Notes under the pieces: model-generated | Databases searched by the model: none | What the model saw: only the letters and a program-made list of their open reading frames with translations | What the model was told of the DNA's origin: nothing | Part shown: in pieces, positions 47,284 to 59,750 of the stretch | Position numbering within the stretch: the stretch's first letter is position 1 | How the letters are laid out: every line of letters begins with the position of its first letter | Program-made: the position numbers and the translations under genes | DNA from: Anarhynchus alexandrinus | Lineage: Eukaryota > Chordata > Aves > Charadriiformes > Charadriidae | Length of the DNA stretch: 64,000 bases | Assembly: GCA_008711295.1 (NCBI GenBank) | Contig: VUYV01000080.1 | Coordinates: 1,043,861-1,107,860 of the forward strand | Direction of reading: 5' to 3'

Positions 47284-47364
47284 AGTAATAACAATGACGA
47301 TGACAATGACGACAATGATGGTGATGAAGATGATGATGATAGTAATAATAATAATAATAGTAGC
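47284..47364. repeat. Ordered purine-purine-pyrimidine triplet repeat
   Basis: From 47284 there are 27 consecutive triplets; 26 are purine-purine-pyrimidine (AAT, AAC, GAC, GAT, AGT, AGC, GGT), the exception being GAA. Order runs from AAY/GAY mixtures through GAT to AAT. In the plus frame it encodes a run of Asn and Asp. It is probably a diverged compound triplet microsatellite (GAT/AAT/GAC), not a gene, since the frame 47137-47370 has no other recognisable part. Confidence 0.85.
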
Positions 47365-49109
47365 CTTTGAGTCTGCTGCGGTACCCCCTGCAGCTTCTTC
47401 TCTTAGGGCAAATCCTGTTTCATGGGCTTAAACAGAGGAGTCACAACCAATTCAATTACTCAAGAGTAATATCCTTCGTAAAGAAGAGCCCCTACCGCTG
47501 TTCCTTTGGAGGGTTCCCCTTTCCTGCTCCAAGCAGCTGTGTTGGTATTTAGACACAGGATACCAGCTCAGCCTCTACTTCCAGCACAGCCTCGACTCAT
47601 ATCCTGCAGGCTTTATAAGTCCCCAGATGGTCCATAATGCTTGTGTAGTAGTTAGCCAGCCAAACAGTGCTTGCTGCTTATCTGGTGTATAACTCTCTGG
47701 AATGCGTGTGTGGGGAGAATGAGAAAAAATGCCAGATCATCTTCCCACAGAACATTTCCTTTCTTGTCCTCAGCCTCCCCTCTCTAAGCCCAGACAGAAA
47801 CAAAACACCAGCTAGGGAATCGGCCACATTTGCGTCGCAATGGACTTGATCCTCGCATCTTTTCAGAAGCAGCCTGCTGTATTGTGGCTGTGAACCTTTG
47901 ATTTCAGGGCATTTATGCTGATCTCTGAGCGCGTGACAACCCATTTAGCTCTAGCTTAAATGACAGCACCAGATGGAAGTTAGTAACAAAGCATGTCCAA
48001 AGCTAGCCATTTCCAAAATAATGGAAATTCAGAGGATTCCTGCTAGCAGTGCAAGAAGGACAAGAGAGAAAGAAGTTATGGGGAAGGGTCCACCATACCA
48101 ACATTCAGGAATCTTTGTGAGAGTCTTTTGCTAGATTACCCTTCAGTCTCAGCTCTAGCTTGGCTCTTCCTTCACCATGTGATGAGTCATACTGGTAGCT
48201 CCCAAAGACCCTGGTTCAGTCCTTGAGATTGACCAGCAGACATGTCCACAGTGAAGGAAACATTTTGGGCAATGAATAAACCAGGGAGTAAGAAAATAAC
48301 TGAAGGCATCTCCAGGGCCAGCTTACTCTGCTTCCCCATTGGAGACCTGGGTTTGCCTGCTTGTTTGTGTTGTTCTTGACTTAACCAGTCTTGGCAACAT
48401 TTGGGTGATCCCCATCCTAATGCTGTGGGCAAATGAGGCATTCATTTCCTTTGCCATTTCTTTTGCTGATCTGTTCTGATATTCAGCTACCCTGGAGCAG
48501 AGTAGGGAGGCCAGGGGAACACACGGAGACACAGATGGAGGTTTTCATTTCAGATTCACAGCTTCAGAGATTCTGCTTTAATGCAGAAAGGGAATCTTCT
48601 GTTTAGTGTGAAAAACAAATTAGTAAATGTTGCTGTTGTTGCTCAGTTTTTTGTTTTCGTGAGTAACTGCTGAATTCAAAAAGTGTTGGTCTTGAACAGC
48701 ACTTGTAGCTGGGCAAGTAGGGTGAGCAGTGTGGGCACCTCAGGAGAAAGAGATTGTTAAAGACCCCAATTCTTTATATTTTGTTACACCCACATAAAAG
48801 GAGACACAGTCAACACCTTTGCCCTGGGTTCCAGAAACACTGTTACATCCCCAAGTAGGAACTCTGGATGCCAAAGAGCATGACACCAATTAATAAAAAA
48901 TACAAAGGCATTAAATAGAGGACAGCAGTGGCAAAAGAGAAGTTTCATACTCTCTTGGTGTGATGGTGACAATGTATGCTGTGAGACTCCAGCAGGTAGC
49001 CATTCCCAGCCTCATTACCGGGTATTAAATAAATAAAAGGAAATATATTCAGCCTTCTATTTCTCAATGGGAGCTCCTAAGGTTCTCTCTAACTCTGTCT
49101 TCTGTGATT
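47365..49109. other. Non-coding stretch
   Basis: Unique sequence, frames no longer than 88 codons and none recognisable. A small GTTGCTGTTGTTGCT run lies at about 48628-48642. Confidence 0.5.
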
Positions 49110-49159
49110 ATGATCTTAAAGGTCTTTTCTAACTTGAAAGATTCTATGATTCTATGATT
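49110..49159 (+). mobile_element. CR1 LINE 3' terminus, very short
   Basis: 'ATGATCTTAAAGGTCTTTTC' and 'TAACTTGAAAG' precede ATTCTATGATTCTATGATT, the CR1 3' end with two copies of its octamer. Only about 50 bp of the element are recognisable. Plus orientation, opposite to most copies in the window. Confidence 0.85.
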
Positions 49160-51574
49160 AAGACCTTATATAAAAGGGACTGTGGACAAGGGTAAAGTGG
49201 AACTGAAGATGAATCACAGAAAGAGCATTGAAATGTTTTGTTTTCTTTTTCCCGATGTTTTCAAAGGACTTAAGGAGAGCACTGACCTGATACAGAACGC
49301 TGAAACCCTCAGCTGCAGGTCAGCAAAGATATTTGGTCATCTAGCTCCCATTTCAATCAATGCCTGAGTCTCCACTGGTTCTGCTACCCAGAGCCTGAAT
49401 GATGGTATGATGGCCGTCTAACTTTCACTGTTGTTAATTGGTCCCTGATGGCTGAATGAGCCCATTGAAAGAGTTCATTCAAAATATACCCCATTGTCTT
49501 GATGTTTCCGTCTTTTATTGTAACTTTTTCTTAGTATCTGCTGAGTGTTTACATACAGTCACTTCTCTTCCACGTAACCACGGCCCATACCTAAGACATC
49601 AGACAACTGAGCTGGCCAATGAGTGTTCATTCCCAGCAACTCAGAACTCACCTAAAAATATGAGGTTTGTGCTACCATGCAGCAATCCTTTTTCTGTGTT
49701 CTGCTGTCATGCTTTGGGGGTGGCATTCTCCAATTCCCCTGAAAAGATTCCACAGGCTGTAAGCCTCCACCAGGAAAACAGGGGGGATGGGGAGGCAAAA
49801 CCCATGACATTAAAATTCAGATGCCAAGTTCAGTAGCATGAATAAAAATTGTCTTAACCTCTGAGGTCAGGAGGTCACCAGCTGGAAGCGGAAAATCGCC
49901 ACCAGTAAATTGCTGTGGGTTGGAGTGATGAATGCTAGTTAGTACCAGTGAATTTCAGAAGAATCTCAGCTGTAGGGAGACAGGGCATCTTGGAACAAGG
50001 CTGAACAATTCCCGACTGTGTTTTGTTTCTTCTTTAGTCTGTCTTGTGCTCTTTCTGCTTCCACAGATTTCTCAGTTGAGGCAGCGAAAGATTAAACCCT
50101 TGTGGGAAAGTCTTGTGGCCCATAATAGGGGTGAAAGCAGTGAGATTCTGTAGGGATTGAGTGGTATTGTAAGAAAATTGCTCTCAGATCCTATGGATGT
50201 CAAGAGGGAGGGAAAGTACCCCAGTACTTGAGATCTGCAAAGCTGACTGGAGGACAAAGGTGCATCCATTGCCCTAGTAAGCTAATATCACTGCCACTTA
50301 TGTCAAACTACAGCCCAGTCCAGCAGCAGGCAGCTTGTACCATGTATGTTCTGCTTGTTTGAGCCCAAGCTATAAACAGCCCAAGTTGGGAAGGTGCTGA
50401 GTCGATCTTCTTTCTCTGCCAGTCCATCTTTCTCTTGCAGGGTGAACACAGGCACATTTTGTCTGCGTTCCCCATCAGCTTACCATCATTCATCCATCCA
50501 TTGCTGTACACATCAGCTTACCACCTTGTGTGATGTAGTCACTGCATCTAGATGGGTTCTTACTCTGTTTACAGGATGTAAAGCAGTGAATTAATACAAA
50601 TTAATAAATGTCTATACAAATGAATAGAAGAAGTGTCCAAATCACTTTGGTTAGTCTAAAATTCTAGGGTGGGGTAGGTTTCAGGTTGAAGAGGTTGGAC
50701 CACACCACAAAATGCTCCAGTGATGATACAATTCTCTACAACACTTTATGGGACACTTGAATATAAGCCCCTACTATTAAATTCAGTTTGAGGTTTCCAT
50801 AACGGAAAGGGGCCAGCTTGCATTTCAGATGTCATTTGTGTAGGGGAAGCTGGACAAAAAGCAGAAAGTTGGCAGCAAAAAATACCAGGCTCCTTTCTCC
50901 TTCCAGCCACCCCACTCCAACCTCTTTGGCTAACCCCCAAACCATGGCAGGAGCTGAACACTGCTTTTCATTGAGTGACATACCTGGCTCTAGAAGAACA
51001 CGCCCTTGTGGAATTGGCACCCAGGCAACATTTCCATTCCCTCTGCACAACACTTTTTTTTAATGCCTTCCAAACTAAAACAAAACCCAGAGGATTTGCT
51101 ACCATGTTCCGCTCATTATATTGGTTTTATGAGGGTGTGGAGCTTTCTTGCACGATGGCAGGATGGATTTGTCCCTGAAACTTAAACTACAACAAGAAAA
51201 TATAATAGATGGGGAGCTTTCTCTTTTTCTCCATTGGGCTTTTTATGGTTTTGGGTTGTTTCTTGAATATTTACCATTTCACCCCAAATCAATCCACAAT
51301 CATTTCATGTCCTTTTTCAGGAATGTGTTCAGCCTTTAGCGCTAGAACAGCAGTGGGAAAATCAGAGTCCCTGGAGTCACTATGTGGAAAACACAAAGGA
51401 TCATAGCAAAGAAGACTGCCAAGGACCTCCAAAAGTCACCAGGAAAAGTCACTCCAGTGCAGGATGGTTGCACCTGTACCATTTCTAACACCATCTTCCA
51501 GCTTTTAGGGCTTGTGATTCCACAGGTCCTGATGAACAAATCTCCCCATGTGGTGGACACATCTTCCCCAAGTT
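49160..51574. other. Non-coding stretch
   Basis: Unique sequence. A strong acceptor-like pyrimidine tract ending TTCCACAG (to 50066) is followed by 28 open codons and then a stop. This could be a terminal exon but is chance-level. Frames of up to 126 codons (49456-49836) are not recognisable. Confidence 0.4.
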
Positions 51575-52115
51575 GCTGATGCTGCTTGCTTCAGTTTTAA
51601 CCCATTGCCTCTCACCCTGTCTGCACTGACAGGCGAAACGGGTTGCTCCTTTTTCTTTTCAGCTTTGTGTGTGCACAAAGACATCTATCATAGATCACTT
51701 CAGTTTCTCTTCTCTAGACTAAACAACCCTGCTTCTTCCAATCTTTCTTTCTAAGTCAGGTCTTCAATCATTCCTGTTACTTTCCAGCTGGTCTACATCT
51801 TTCCTGAAAAGCAGTAACCACAACTGCACACAGTATTAAAATTGAGTCCCTACTAATGGCAAGAAGAGTGGAAGAATTGCTTCATACTTACAGGCAGTTC
51901 TCCCACTTATCCATCACAATATGGCGCTTGTCTCTTTCCCAACAGCATGATTGTGTTGGATTACGCCCAATATCCGACCTGCTCTAGGCAAGCCTACTCC
52001 ATCCTCTGGCAACTCAGACGATCATTCTGCCTAAGGGCAACATCCTGCATGTTTCTTTATTGAAATGCATCCTATTTTCCCCCTACAAGCAGACCTGTCT
52101 CAATCCACTCTGAAG
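51575..52115 (-). mobile_element. Ancient CR1 LINE, about 540 bp
   Basis: In order the plus strand shows 'CCATTGCCTCTCACCCTGTC', 'CTCTAGACTAAACAACCCTG', 'TTCCAATCTTTCTTTCTAAG', 'CCACAACTGCACACAGTATT', 'AAAATTGAGTCCCTACTAAT', 'CAGCATGATTGTGTTGGATT' and 'ACAAGCAGACCTGTCTCAAT' followed by CCACTCTGAA. This is the reverse complement of the CR1 3' part of the reverse transcriptase gene into the 3' region. It is heavily decayed with stops in all frames, so no enzyme is encoded. It is the longest recognisable mobile element here. The limits are approximate. Confidence 0.75.
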
Positions 52116-55100
52116 CCGACAGAAAGAACACACTTTGTACTTACATTACAATATGTAATGAGGCTGTGATTCAACTTCTGTGTAAGCATTCTGCACAAAA
52201 TACGTCCTACTTACATTGCACTGTTTACCAGTTGGGCATTAGAGGAGTGCTTAGAGACGTAGGGAAGAAAGCCGTGTTCTTGACCAGGATACACTGCTGT
52301 TGCATGGCACTTCATTCTGTTATCCTTCTCATGAACTTCTGAAGCCTGATCCAGTCGTAGAGAGATGAAGAGTCCATAGGGTTATAAGGAAATTGCTTTC
52401 AGGTCTTACAGCCTGCAAGAGGGACTCAAATATTCCCTTGAGCTAGTTGAGGGAATCTCTCTAGTAAATCCATCTCAAAGGATGTCTATTGAGACTATGA
52501 ATTTTGAAAATAAATTCATAGATCCACATAGGGATTCTGCTGATTTTGCTACTTCCCACGCTGCACAAAAAGCTGATGTGGGAAAGCAAGAAGTTTTCTT
52601 ATTCCTTCAGCTGGCTGAAGGCCTGGATTTCAGTTGAAAGGTTTTTATGATACCACGACAGTACTACATGGTACATTTGTTTTTCAGGGGTGGAGAAGGT
52701 TATTCCAAGCTCCCCACATGAGTAGAAGACAGGAGTAGAAGCGAATTGAGGCAGATGGCTTTTTTCCCTAAGCTGGCATTCCTAACAAGCAGCTGTGTTT
52801 GCACAAAGCTTCAACAGACACACGGATGGGGAACAATATAGCTGGAAAGGTGTCAATACTGCCACCTTCCAGCTCCTCCATGGGTTAAAAGAGTCCAGCA
52901 TGCTCCATTGCTCCTCCTCCTTCCCTCTCTTCCTAAAAGTCATGTAATGTGTTTCACAGAATATACATTTTCTCTTCCTTTTGGTGTAATATTAATCTTG
53001 AGGGTAGGGAGGAGGGCTTGGGGGAAGGGACGTAGTGTTTTGAGGTTCATATTCCCCTTGCAGTTAATCTCTTTAACAAACCCCTTTAAAAAATGAAAGG
53101 TCTGACAGGAGGCAGAGTCATTAAAATGAATTAAAATGCATCCAGGAGAGATTAGTAATGAAGCCACTCACCAGACAATGCCCCTTTTCTTCTCCATGTG
53201 GACTGCTAGGAAATATCCCAGATTACAGAACAAAAGGTTTTGCAGTTGAAAATGCTGATCCTTGAAAGATGCACCATGTTCTCTTCTCCTCTCATCAACT
53301 CCTTGCCCTACACATGTACATCTGCAGCCAAGGGATCTGAGCTTAATCTCCTCAGGGGGAGGGTCAGAGGGATTGGTTTTAAGTACCATCAATCCTGCAA
53401 ACCCTTGCACACAGCGAGGACGCATCAGCAGACAGTGATTGTGGGCGCAGCGATGCAGGATGGTGTCTACCATGCTGATGTGGTGAGACAAACACAGCCT
53501 CTCCTACTGGCTACCAGAGGAGTTTCAACCAGCTCCAAGGCATAAAGCTGGAGAGTACGGCACAGGAGGGCCAGATGGGGTCAGTAGTGAATGTTGCACG
53601 CATGCAGCAGATGAGAATCTGGGGAGGGGGGGGAAATGATGCAGGCAAGGGAGGAATTATAGCAGTCACCAGTGCCCTGAACAAGGCAGATAAGAAGAAA
53701 TGGAGCTGTAGGGAGAGGAGTTAACTGGATTTTGAAAGCAGGTTTTCCTAACCCAGACAGTGGCTTTGGGATATGGAATTCATTCAGTAATTCAAAGGAG
53801 GCCCCAAAGAACCTCTCTGCTTCAAGAAATCTGTTCTTTAGTTGATTTAGCTGAAGCTATGCCAATTTGTGGTCCATCATGGAGTCCCCAAAGCTACCAT
53901 ATGTGACAATACGAACAAAGACATGGGATGCCTGGATGATGTTTTCCTCCTGCTCCTGTTGAAGGAAGACCTATACGACCAGGCATGGGAGCGGGGTCTC
54001 TGCTCTCAGGTGTAAGTCAGTCAACCTGTGAGCCACATGGGCATCTTACCACGTACACCTATAGAGACAAGCCAAAATCCAGCCGGCTAAAGCTGCTCCA
54101 CAGGGTTCACTCCTTCACTGAAGGTGTTGAGAGGTCAGCAAATCAACAGGAGATTGAAAACAACTCCTGTAAGTGAAAGATAAAACAACAGATAAATAGA
54201 AACTGGATGAGTAGAGGGAAAGGAAACAGGTTTTATAAAATCTCTTAGCCTTTAATAAATATTATTCGGGGGGGCGGGGAGAAAGTTAGAGTTCTACCAC
54301 TGCTGTATCTCAGTTCTTTCGGATCTCTTCTGCATTCCTTTCCAGTGGGAAAAGGGTGCAGAAGTTTCCCAAACTTCAACCCACCACATTTGCAGTTTCT
54401 GCACACCAAAGCGAAACAACTTTCTACTCTCTAAGGTGGCAAAAAATTATCTTTGAAACACAGCAAGAAAAATGTGTTTTGTTTTGAACTGTTGATTACA
54501 ATTGAAAGTGCCTCAGTTTCCCAACCAGCCCACAGATCTGCCTGGAAAATGTCAGCTTCTGTATCTCAGGTCAAGGTTATTGGTGAACAAAGATTCCCAT
54601 CTGCAGCTGGAAACTCAGCAAAACTTCCAGGGAAATAAAAACCAGTAATAAGCTGCTCCGCTGACATGAATGAAACTCTGAGCTACATCAGCTGAGACTG
54701 TATCCCAAAGTTTGCTGATGACAGAAAAACAATGAGGTAGTGAATTGGTGAGGGACCCATTTCACTTGTGGTCTGCAGAATTACTACATCAAAACATGTC
54801 CGGCAGAGTTTAATAGTGTCAGCATTTAATGCTCAGCGTAATGTCATTCCTACAGACCAAGACAGTCACTTCCCATAGGTAATTAATCTCTTACAAGTAA
54901 TTCAGCCATCGTAAGCAAAAGTGGATGAAATGTATTAATGGGTGGAAAGGCTGGGGGCAAGCCATGCATGGAGAAACATTCCTCTGCATTAGTCCCACAA
55001 AATTACAAGTGAGTTACAGCTGATAGATTTAGGACAGTTCCTGTTGAGTAATTGTATTCCATGAGGGTTTTCAATACAATGTGATATTCATTTTCACTTT

Positions 55101-58100
55101 ATACAGTAGAGACAATAATGGCTACAGGTGCACAGGCTGTCTTGCTGGGAGGAATAAAACTGTGATTGTTTAACATCTGACTTTTCTCACACAGTTACAG
55201 CCTTTAGATTTGAGCTATATTTTGCACATATCTCAGACGTGGGTTGTTCTTTTTTTTTTTTCATACTCCAAGAGTCTAGCTCTAAAAAATGCAGGCTCTA
55301 AAGACCCATTGTCAAATGAAACACACTTCCCTCGTTTGATTTGTTTTTTCCTCTCTTGCAATATCAGCTTTCACTACAGAAATGCAGACAACCCCGTGTT
55401 TGGGTAGAGAAATGAAACTGCCAGCTCATGCAGAACGCATGGCTGCCAGGCCAGGCTCCCAAAACCCAAGGCCCAAAACAGGAACTTCTGGGCGCGCTTC
55501 TGAAAACCTGGACATCCCTGTGAAGGTTTCTCCATTCTGCAGGGCTTCATACCGTTGCTTTTGGCTTTGGCATCTGATCACAGCTCCGCTGTGTCGTTCT
55601 GGGACTTTCCTGGTCTCTCAAACAAGAATAACAACAACAAACACAACGAGCCAAGCGAAGAGAGAGCCTGAACTTTCTCCTGGAGAAGACAGCCTGCCAG
55701 CTGCCTTCTGTCTCAGAAATGAGCTCTCCTTCCTTCTGCTCCCCAGAGACACACCAAGTTTGCTTATGACGTGACTGAAGCTAACCGCGTCCACCTGCCA
55801 GGGTGACTCTGCTTCCTTACGAAGGACCCAGTGTCTGAGCTGAAGGTGGGACAGGGGAGAAGCCCAGCAGGTCCTGGAGTCCAGCAAAAACTTACTGTAT
55901 GGTTTGCTCTCCACCAGAAAAGCTCTAGGTTTAGTCAGATCAGGAAGTTATTTGGGGCTTTCCTATGAGAAAAACGCACATGATTTTATTTTGTTTATAT
56001 CCTATATTTTGGTTTAGGGAGAAAACTGATTGCCGCTAAAATTGTTGTGGTTTCCTGCCACGGAACACTGAATTATATTTTCCTCCATACTTTAGAAAAT
56101 TAAAACACATATTTAAACACTAACTTTTCCTATTTTGCTGGGGGAAAAGTGTGGTAAAAATCAGGTTAAAAAGAGCTTCATTTTTTTAAACAAAATTTTG
56201 CACTGTTTTGGCAAAATGGGCAGTTTTTTTCAGAAGAAAAATCCCTCCTTCAAGTTCTTTGGTTTAGGGGAATACTGACTTTCAACAGATTTATCTTTTT
56301 TAAGTGTCTCTGGGTTAACTGGCTCTGGACTTTGCTCTTTTGCATTTCTCCAGGAAGAAAATAAATCCTGGCAGTTTTGCTTCTGGGCTTGTAGGGACCA
56401 GCAATAAAACTTGCCAAACCATCTCGGTGGCCTGGGAACCTAAGCCCTCCATCCACTCCCTGGGCTGAGTACCTGGAGTGCACTTTTGACCATTTTCCTT
56501 GTGTTCTTGTAATTCCTCCTACGTGTTCTTCACAGCAGCTCTGTAAGAGCTGGCACTAATGCTGACTTCATATAATTTTGCTCTCCACCGCCGTCCCTTA
56601 AGGTGCAAGTTCCCATCACAATTTTCCCCTTGGATGAAACAAAATGTCTTTGTGGTGTGTAAGAAGAGGCACCCTCACGCTCCCGCCTGCACCGCCGCGA
56701 GAGCCCTGCTCTCACCAGCTGCCAAGTTTTCTCAAAGCTTTTAGGAATGTAATGTCGTTGGTAGCTGTGCCCCTCTTGCAGACGGGAGGCAAATCGGGAC
56801 TCTGAAAGTCCTGGGAATGGCACAGGGAGATGGGCACACACACAGCCATGCGTGCACAGACACCGCGCCGGGCAGCACGGGCTTTGCTTCTTCAGGAAAC
56901 AAGGCTTAAAAAACAACCAGAGAAACCCGTGCACCCAGTATAAATTGCACAACAGCTTCCACTCACGCTGGGATTTCTGAACCCGCTTTTAGAGCATTAT
57001 GCTTAGGCCCAGCATTAGCCGTGGGTCTTGTTGTTCGTCTGAAACCATTAAGCTGTTCCCCTCATGAACTCTAATCAACATCTGAACCCGCGTATCCTGA
57101 ACATAATGTGTCACCTTCCCCACTCTTGGGAAACGAAGTCCTCCAACGAGCACTACAGGGATGAAATATGGGTTGCAGATGTTGAACCAGGAAAGGGCAC
57201 AGAAACAAATTTGCAGAGCTGAAATACAACTTCCAAAACCTGTTTCCCTTTGACATTTCAGTCAGCTGTTCCACAAGTCTTTGGGGAAAAAAAAGGACTG
57301 CTGGTTCTTGCCTTCTCCTTCCTCCCTCCCTTTTTAATTTTGTATTTTTGGACTATTATTTATTTGCTTTTATCTTTAATTAATTGTACTCTGTGCTTTA
57401 ACATCTGCATACATTTTGGAAGTCATCTCCAAAGCTTAGCTTTGTCCTCGCTTGTTGAAATGTGACAACCTTAAATAGATCATCTGAGGTGCAGGCAGAG
57501 AAAGTGCTGGGCTCTTCTAGACCCTGTGCATTTGTTTAACTGAAATTCATCTTTTATGGGGAATGTTTCTAGTGGATACTGAAGGACACAGCTGGGCAGG
57601 TGTGGCAGGTCCAGGGCAGGAGAAGGCTCCTAAGCCAGTCAGGTCTGCCCACTCACGCAACCCAAAAGCAGGAGTCAAATTGAAGCCATATTGAGCAGAG
57701 CAGGCTCTGGAGCCCAAGCAAGTCATTAGCAGTCTTTCTATTGACTTTGAAGCAGGTCTTTGAGACCCAGCCTGTTTTATATGGTGGAACGTGGAAAAAA
57801 CAACCACCGCAGCTTGTAAAACGGAGGGGAACAAAGCAATGCTCATTGCTTTGCGCCTGCCCGCCCCGGCTTCCCCAGCCCCTTCGGTGCCTGCAACTGG
57901 CTGGATTGCACCCCTTCCCCACTGGACTCCTGTAATTTTCTGACCAATTTAAACACAACCTGCAACTTCCCCTTTTACATCATTCATGAATTCGAATGGC
58001 TCCTAATTTTAGCTGCACCTTGTAAATCCAATGGAATTGCATGTGTGATCGAAAAGCTTTGAACTGGCTCCCAGAGGAGCTACTGAAGTCGTGAGCAATA

Positions 58101-58702
58101 CGGCTGACATCAGAAACGGGTCCCTTTGGAATAAACCCGCAGGCGCACACGCTGTGCACTCGATACACGAGGACACACTCACACACAGCCCCACATGAGC
58201 TAAAGCTACACAGAACACTGAAGCTGTGGGTATGAACCGTATCGTACACGCACGTTTCTCAGCCTCTGTCCATTTCACAGCCAGTTCTCTCTGGACAACT
58301 TCACACTTTTCTAGATAAAGGGCATTTAAAAATAGCTCTCCGGGTTGCGGTGCCCCAAAGGCCCCCCCCGAACACAAAAGACCAGGTCTGAGGACCGGTA
58401 CGCATCAGGGGGATGGAGGGAGAAGGCGCTGCCTTCCCAGCCTTGTGGCCCGTGACACGCACAGAAGCGTCAGCAGTCGGTACAGGTAGCCGGAGGCTGA
58501 GGTTTACTTTGGCACCTGCCAAGGTGACTTTGTTGTTGGGATCAGGGCTTGGCCAGCAAACTGTGCTGGTAGGACGGCATCCAGACCAATGCAATAAGCC
58601 GTGTCTTGAGGGAAGCCAAAAGAAAAGACAAAAAAAAAGACCACACACAACTCAGGGTTGGTGCCTGGATTTTACAGGAGGGTGTGTGGGGTTTTTCTTC
58701 CC
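52116..58702. other. Non-coding stretch with GC-richer patches
   Basis: Mostly unique. G-runs occur at 53620-53633 and 54268-54280. An acceptor-like tract and ATG precede a 130-codon plus frame (55382-55774) that I do not recognise. Patches at 56680-56880 and 57840-58490 have more CpG than the surrounding DNA (for example CACCGCCGCGAG, ACCGCGCCGGGC), with overlapping frames on both strands, which suggests composition, not coding. Confidence 0.4.
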
Positions 58703-58728
58703 TTTTTTTTTTAAAAAAAAAAAAAAAA
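58703..58728. repeat. T10-A16 tract
   Basis: Ten T directly followed by 16 A. The T and A runs form a 10-base perfect inverted repeat. Likely slippage product; assembly length should be treated with caution. Confidence 0.92.
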
Positions 58729-59636
58729 TTCTTTCCTTATTTTTTTCCTTTTTGTGAAAATACTTAAGGACTTGGGAAAAGATTTGAGTCATTATGAAAA
58801 TGTAATTCTATCTCATGATACAGCTGTAGTGAGCCAGGGCAGCTAGGTCTGGGGGAGTCAGCAAATCAGGCTCTCTGATTAGGAAGCAGGGAGGCCTTTG
58901 GTCAAATTTAATAAAAATAGAGTTGTTATATTTGGAACATTTTATCTGAGAACATGTTGTCTCTTTAATGCTGCCTGATATCTGCTCGTCAGGCAGTGGG
59001 ACACTGCCTGTGAGAGGGGCAGGCTCTCAGGAAGACTCAGAGCTGTGGCTGGGAGGGACCTGTGGCCGCTGTGGGCAGAAGGAGCTGTTAAGATGATTTC
59101 TGGCTATCACAAAACTTTGCCCAGGCTGAGGGGAAAGGTTAACTTTTACATGGTATGAGTTGCCCATAGGAATCTCTCTCCCTCCAATGACAAATGAGAA
59201 AAAAATCCTTTTACTTGTCTCGTCTGTCAGCTAAAAGCAAAGCAAAACACACCCCATGATATTTACAGGTTAGGTTTTAGACAGCTGGCTAGTGTCCCTC
59301 CTCCCTGGTGAATCACCGCTATTGATTTAATGAGTTTTAATGCAGCGTGCAAACAGCAAAAGTCAACCCAGCCAAAACCATTGAAACCACTGGGAAATCC
59401 TCAGGTCTTTGCAGTGGTGTTGTCAGCCTGTAACAATGATGGAGAGAGACTCTTTGGCAGCCCAGTTCGGGGGCAAATAAGAAGAGATTTGCACAGTACT
59501 TAGCAGCTCTAAGTAACTATCTATGGAAAAGAGCAACAGCCAAGGAGACAGTGAGGCAGTGGACTTTAAATTATTAGAGAAAGTGATTGTTTTCCTTCAT
59601 TCTTTACTCAAGAGGATCCATCTGAAATCCCTTGGA
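58729..59636. other. Non-coding stretch
   Basis: Unique sequence. The segment 59270-59400 (with CTATTGATTTAATGAGTTTT and GGCTAGTGTCCC) is repeat-free and could be a conserved non-coding element, but this cannot be judged from one sequence. Confidence 0.4.
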
Positions 59637-59750
59637 CAGTCATGGGCCCTCAGAATAAGAGAAATTTAGGGCAGGTGAAGAGTCAGCAGAGAGCCACTGA
59701 GATGGCCAGGGGGCATGAACACCATGTTCAACGAAGGGCTGAGGCAGGAG
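59637..59750 (+). mobile_element. CR1 LINE internal fragment
   Basis: 'CATGGGCCCTCAGAATAAGA', 'GTGAAGAGTCAGCAGAGAGC', 'CACTGAGATGGCCAGGGGGC' and 'CAACGAAGGGCTGAGGCAGG' follow the CR1 region usually read 'GGGCCCC..AAGAGAGACATGGA..GTCCAGCGAAGGGCCAC..GATGATGAAGGG..GACTGAG'. It is in plus orientation and only partly recognisable. The overlapping 98-codon frames on both strands (59640-59938) are therefore not genes. Confidence 0.55.

Noticed and set aside
47137..47370. Asn/Asp-rich plus frame as a protein
   Set aside because: The acidic run is entirely the triplet repeat; the rest of the frame has no coding signs.
50067..50153. Possible terminal exon after TTCCACAG
   Set aside because: Only 28 codons to a stop, no partner exon, unrecognised peptide.
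55382..55774. 130-codon plus frame with an acceptor-like tract just upstream
   Set aside because: Peptide is low in recognisable structure and lies in GC-richer DNA where stops are fewer; minus strand is open as well.
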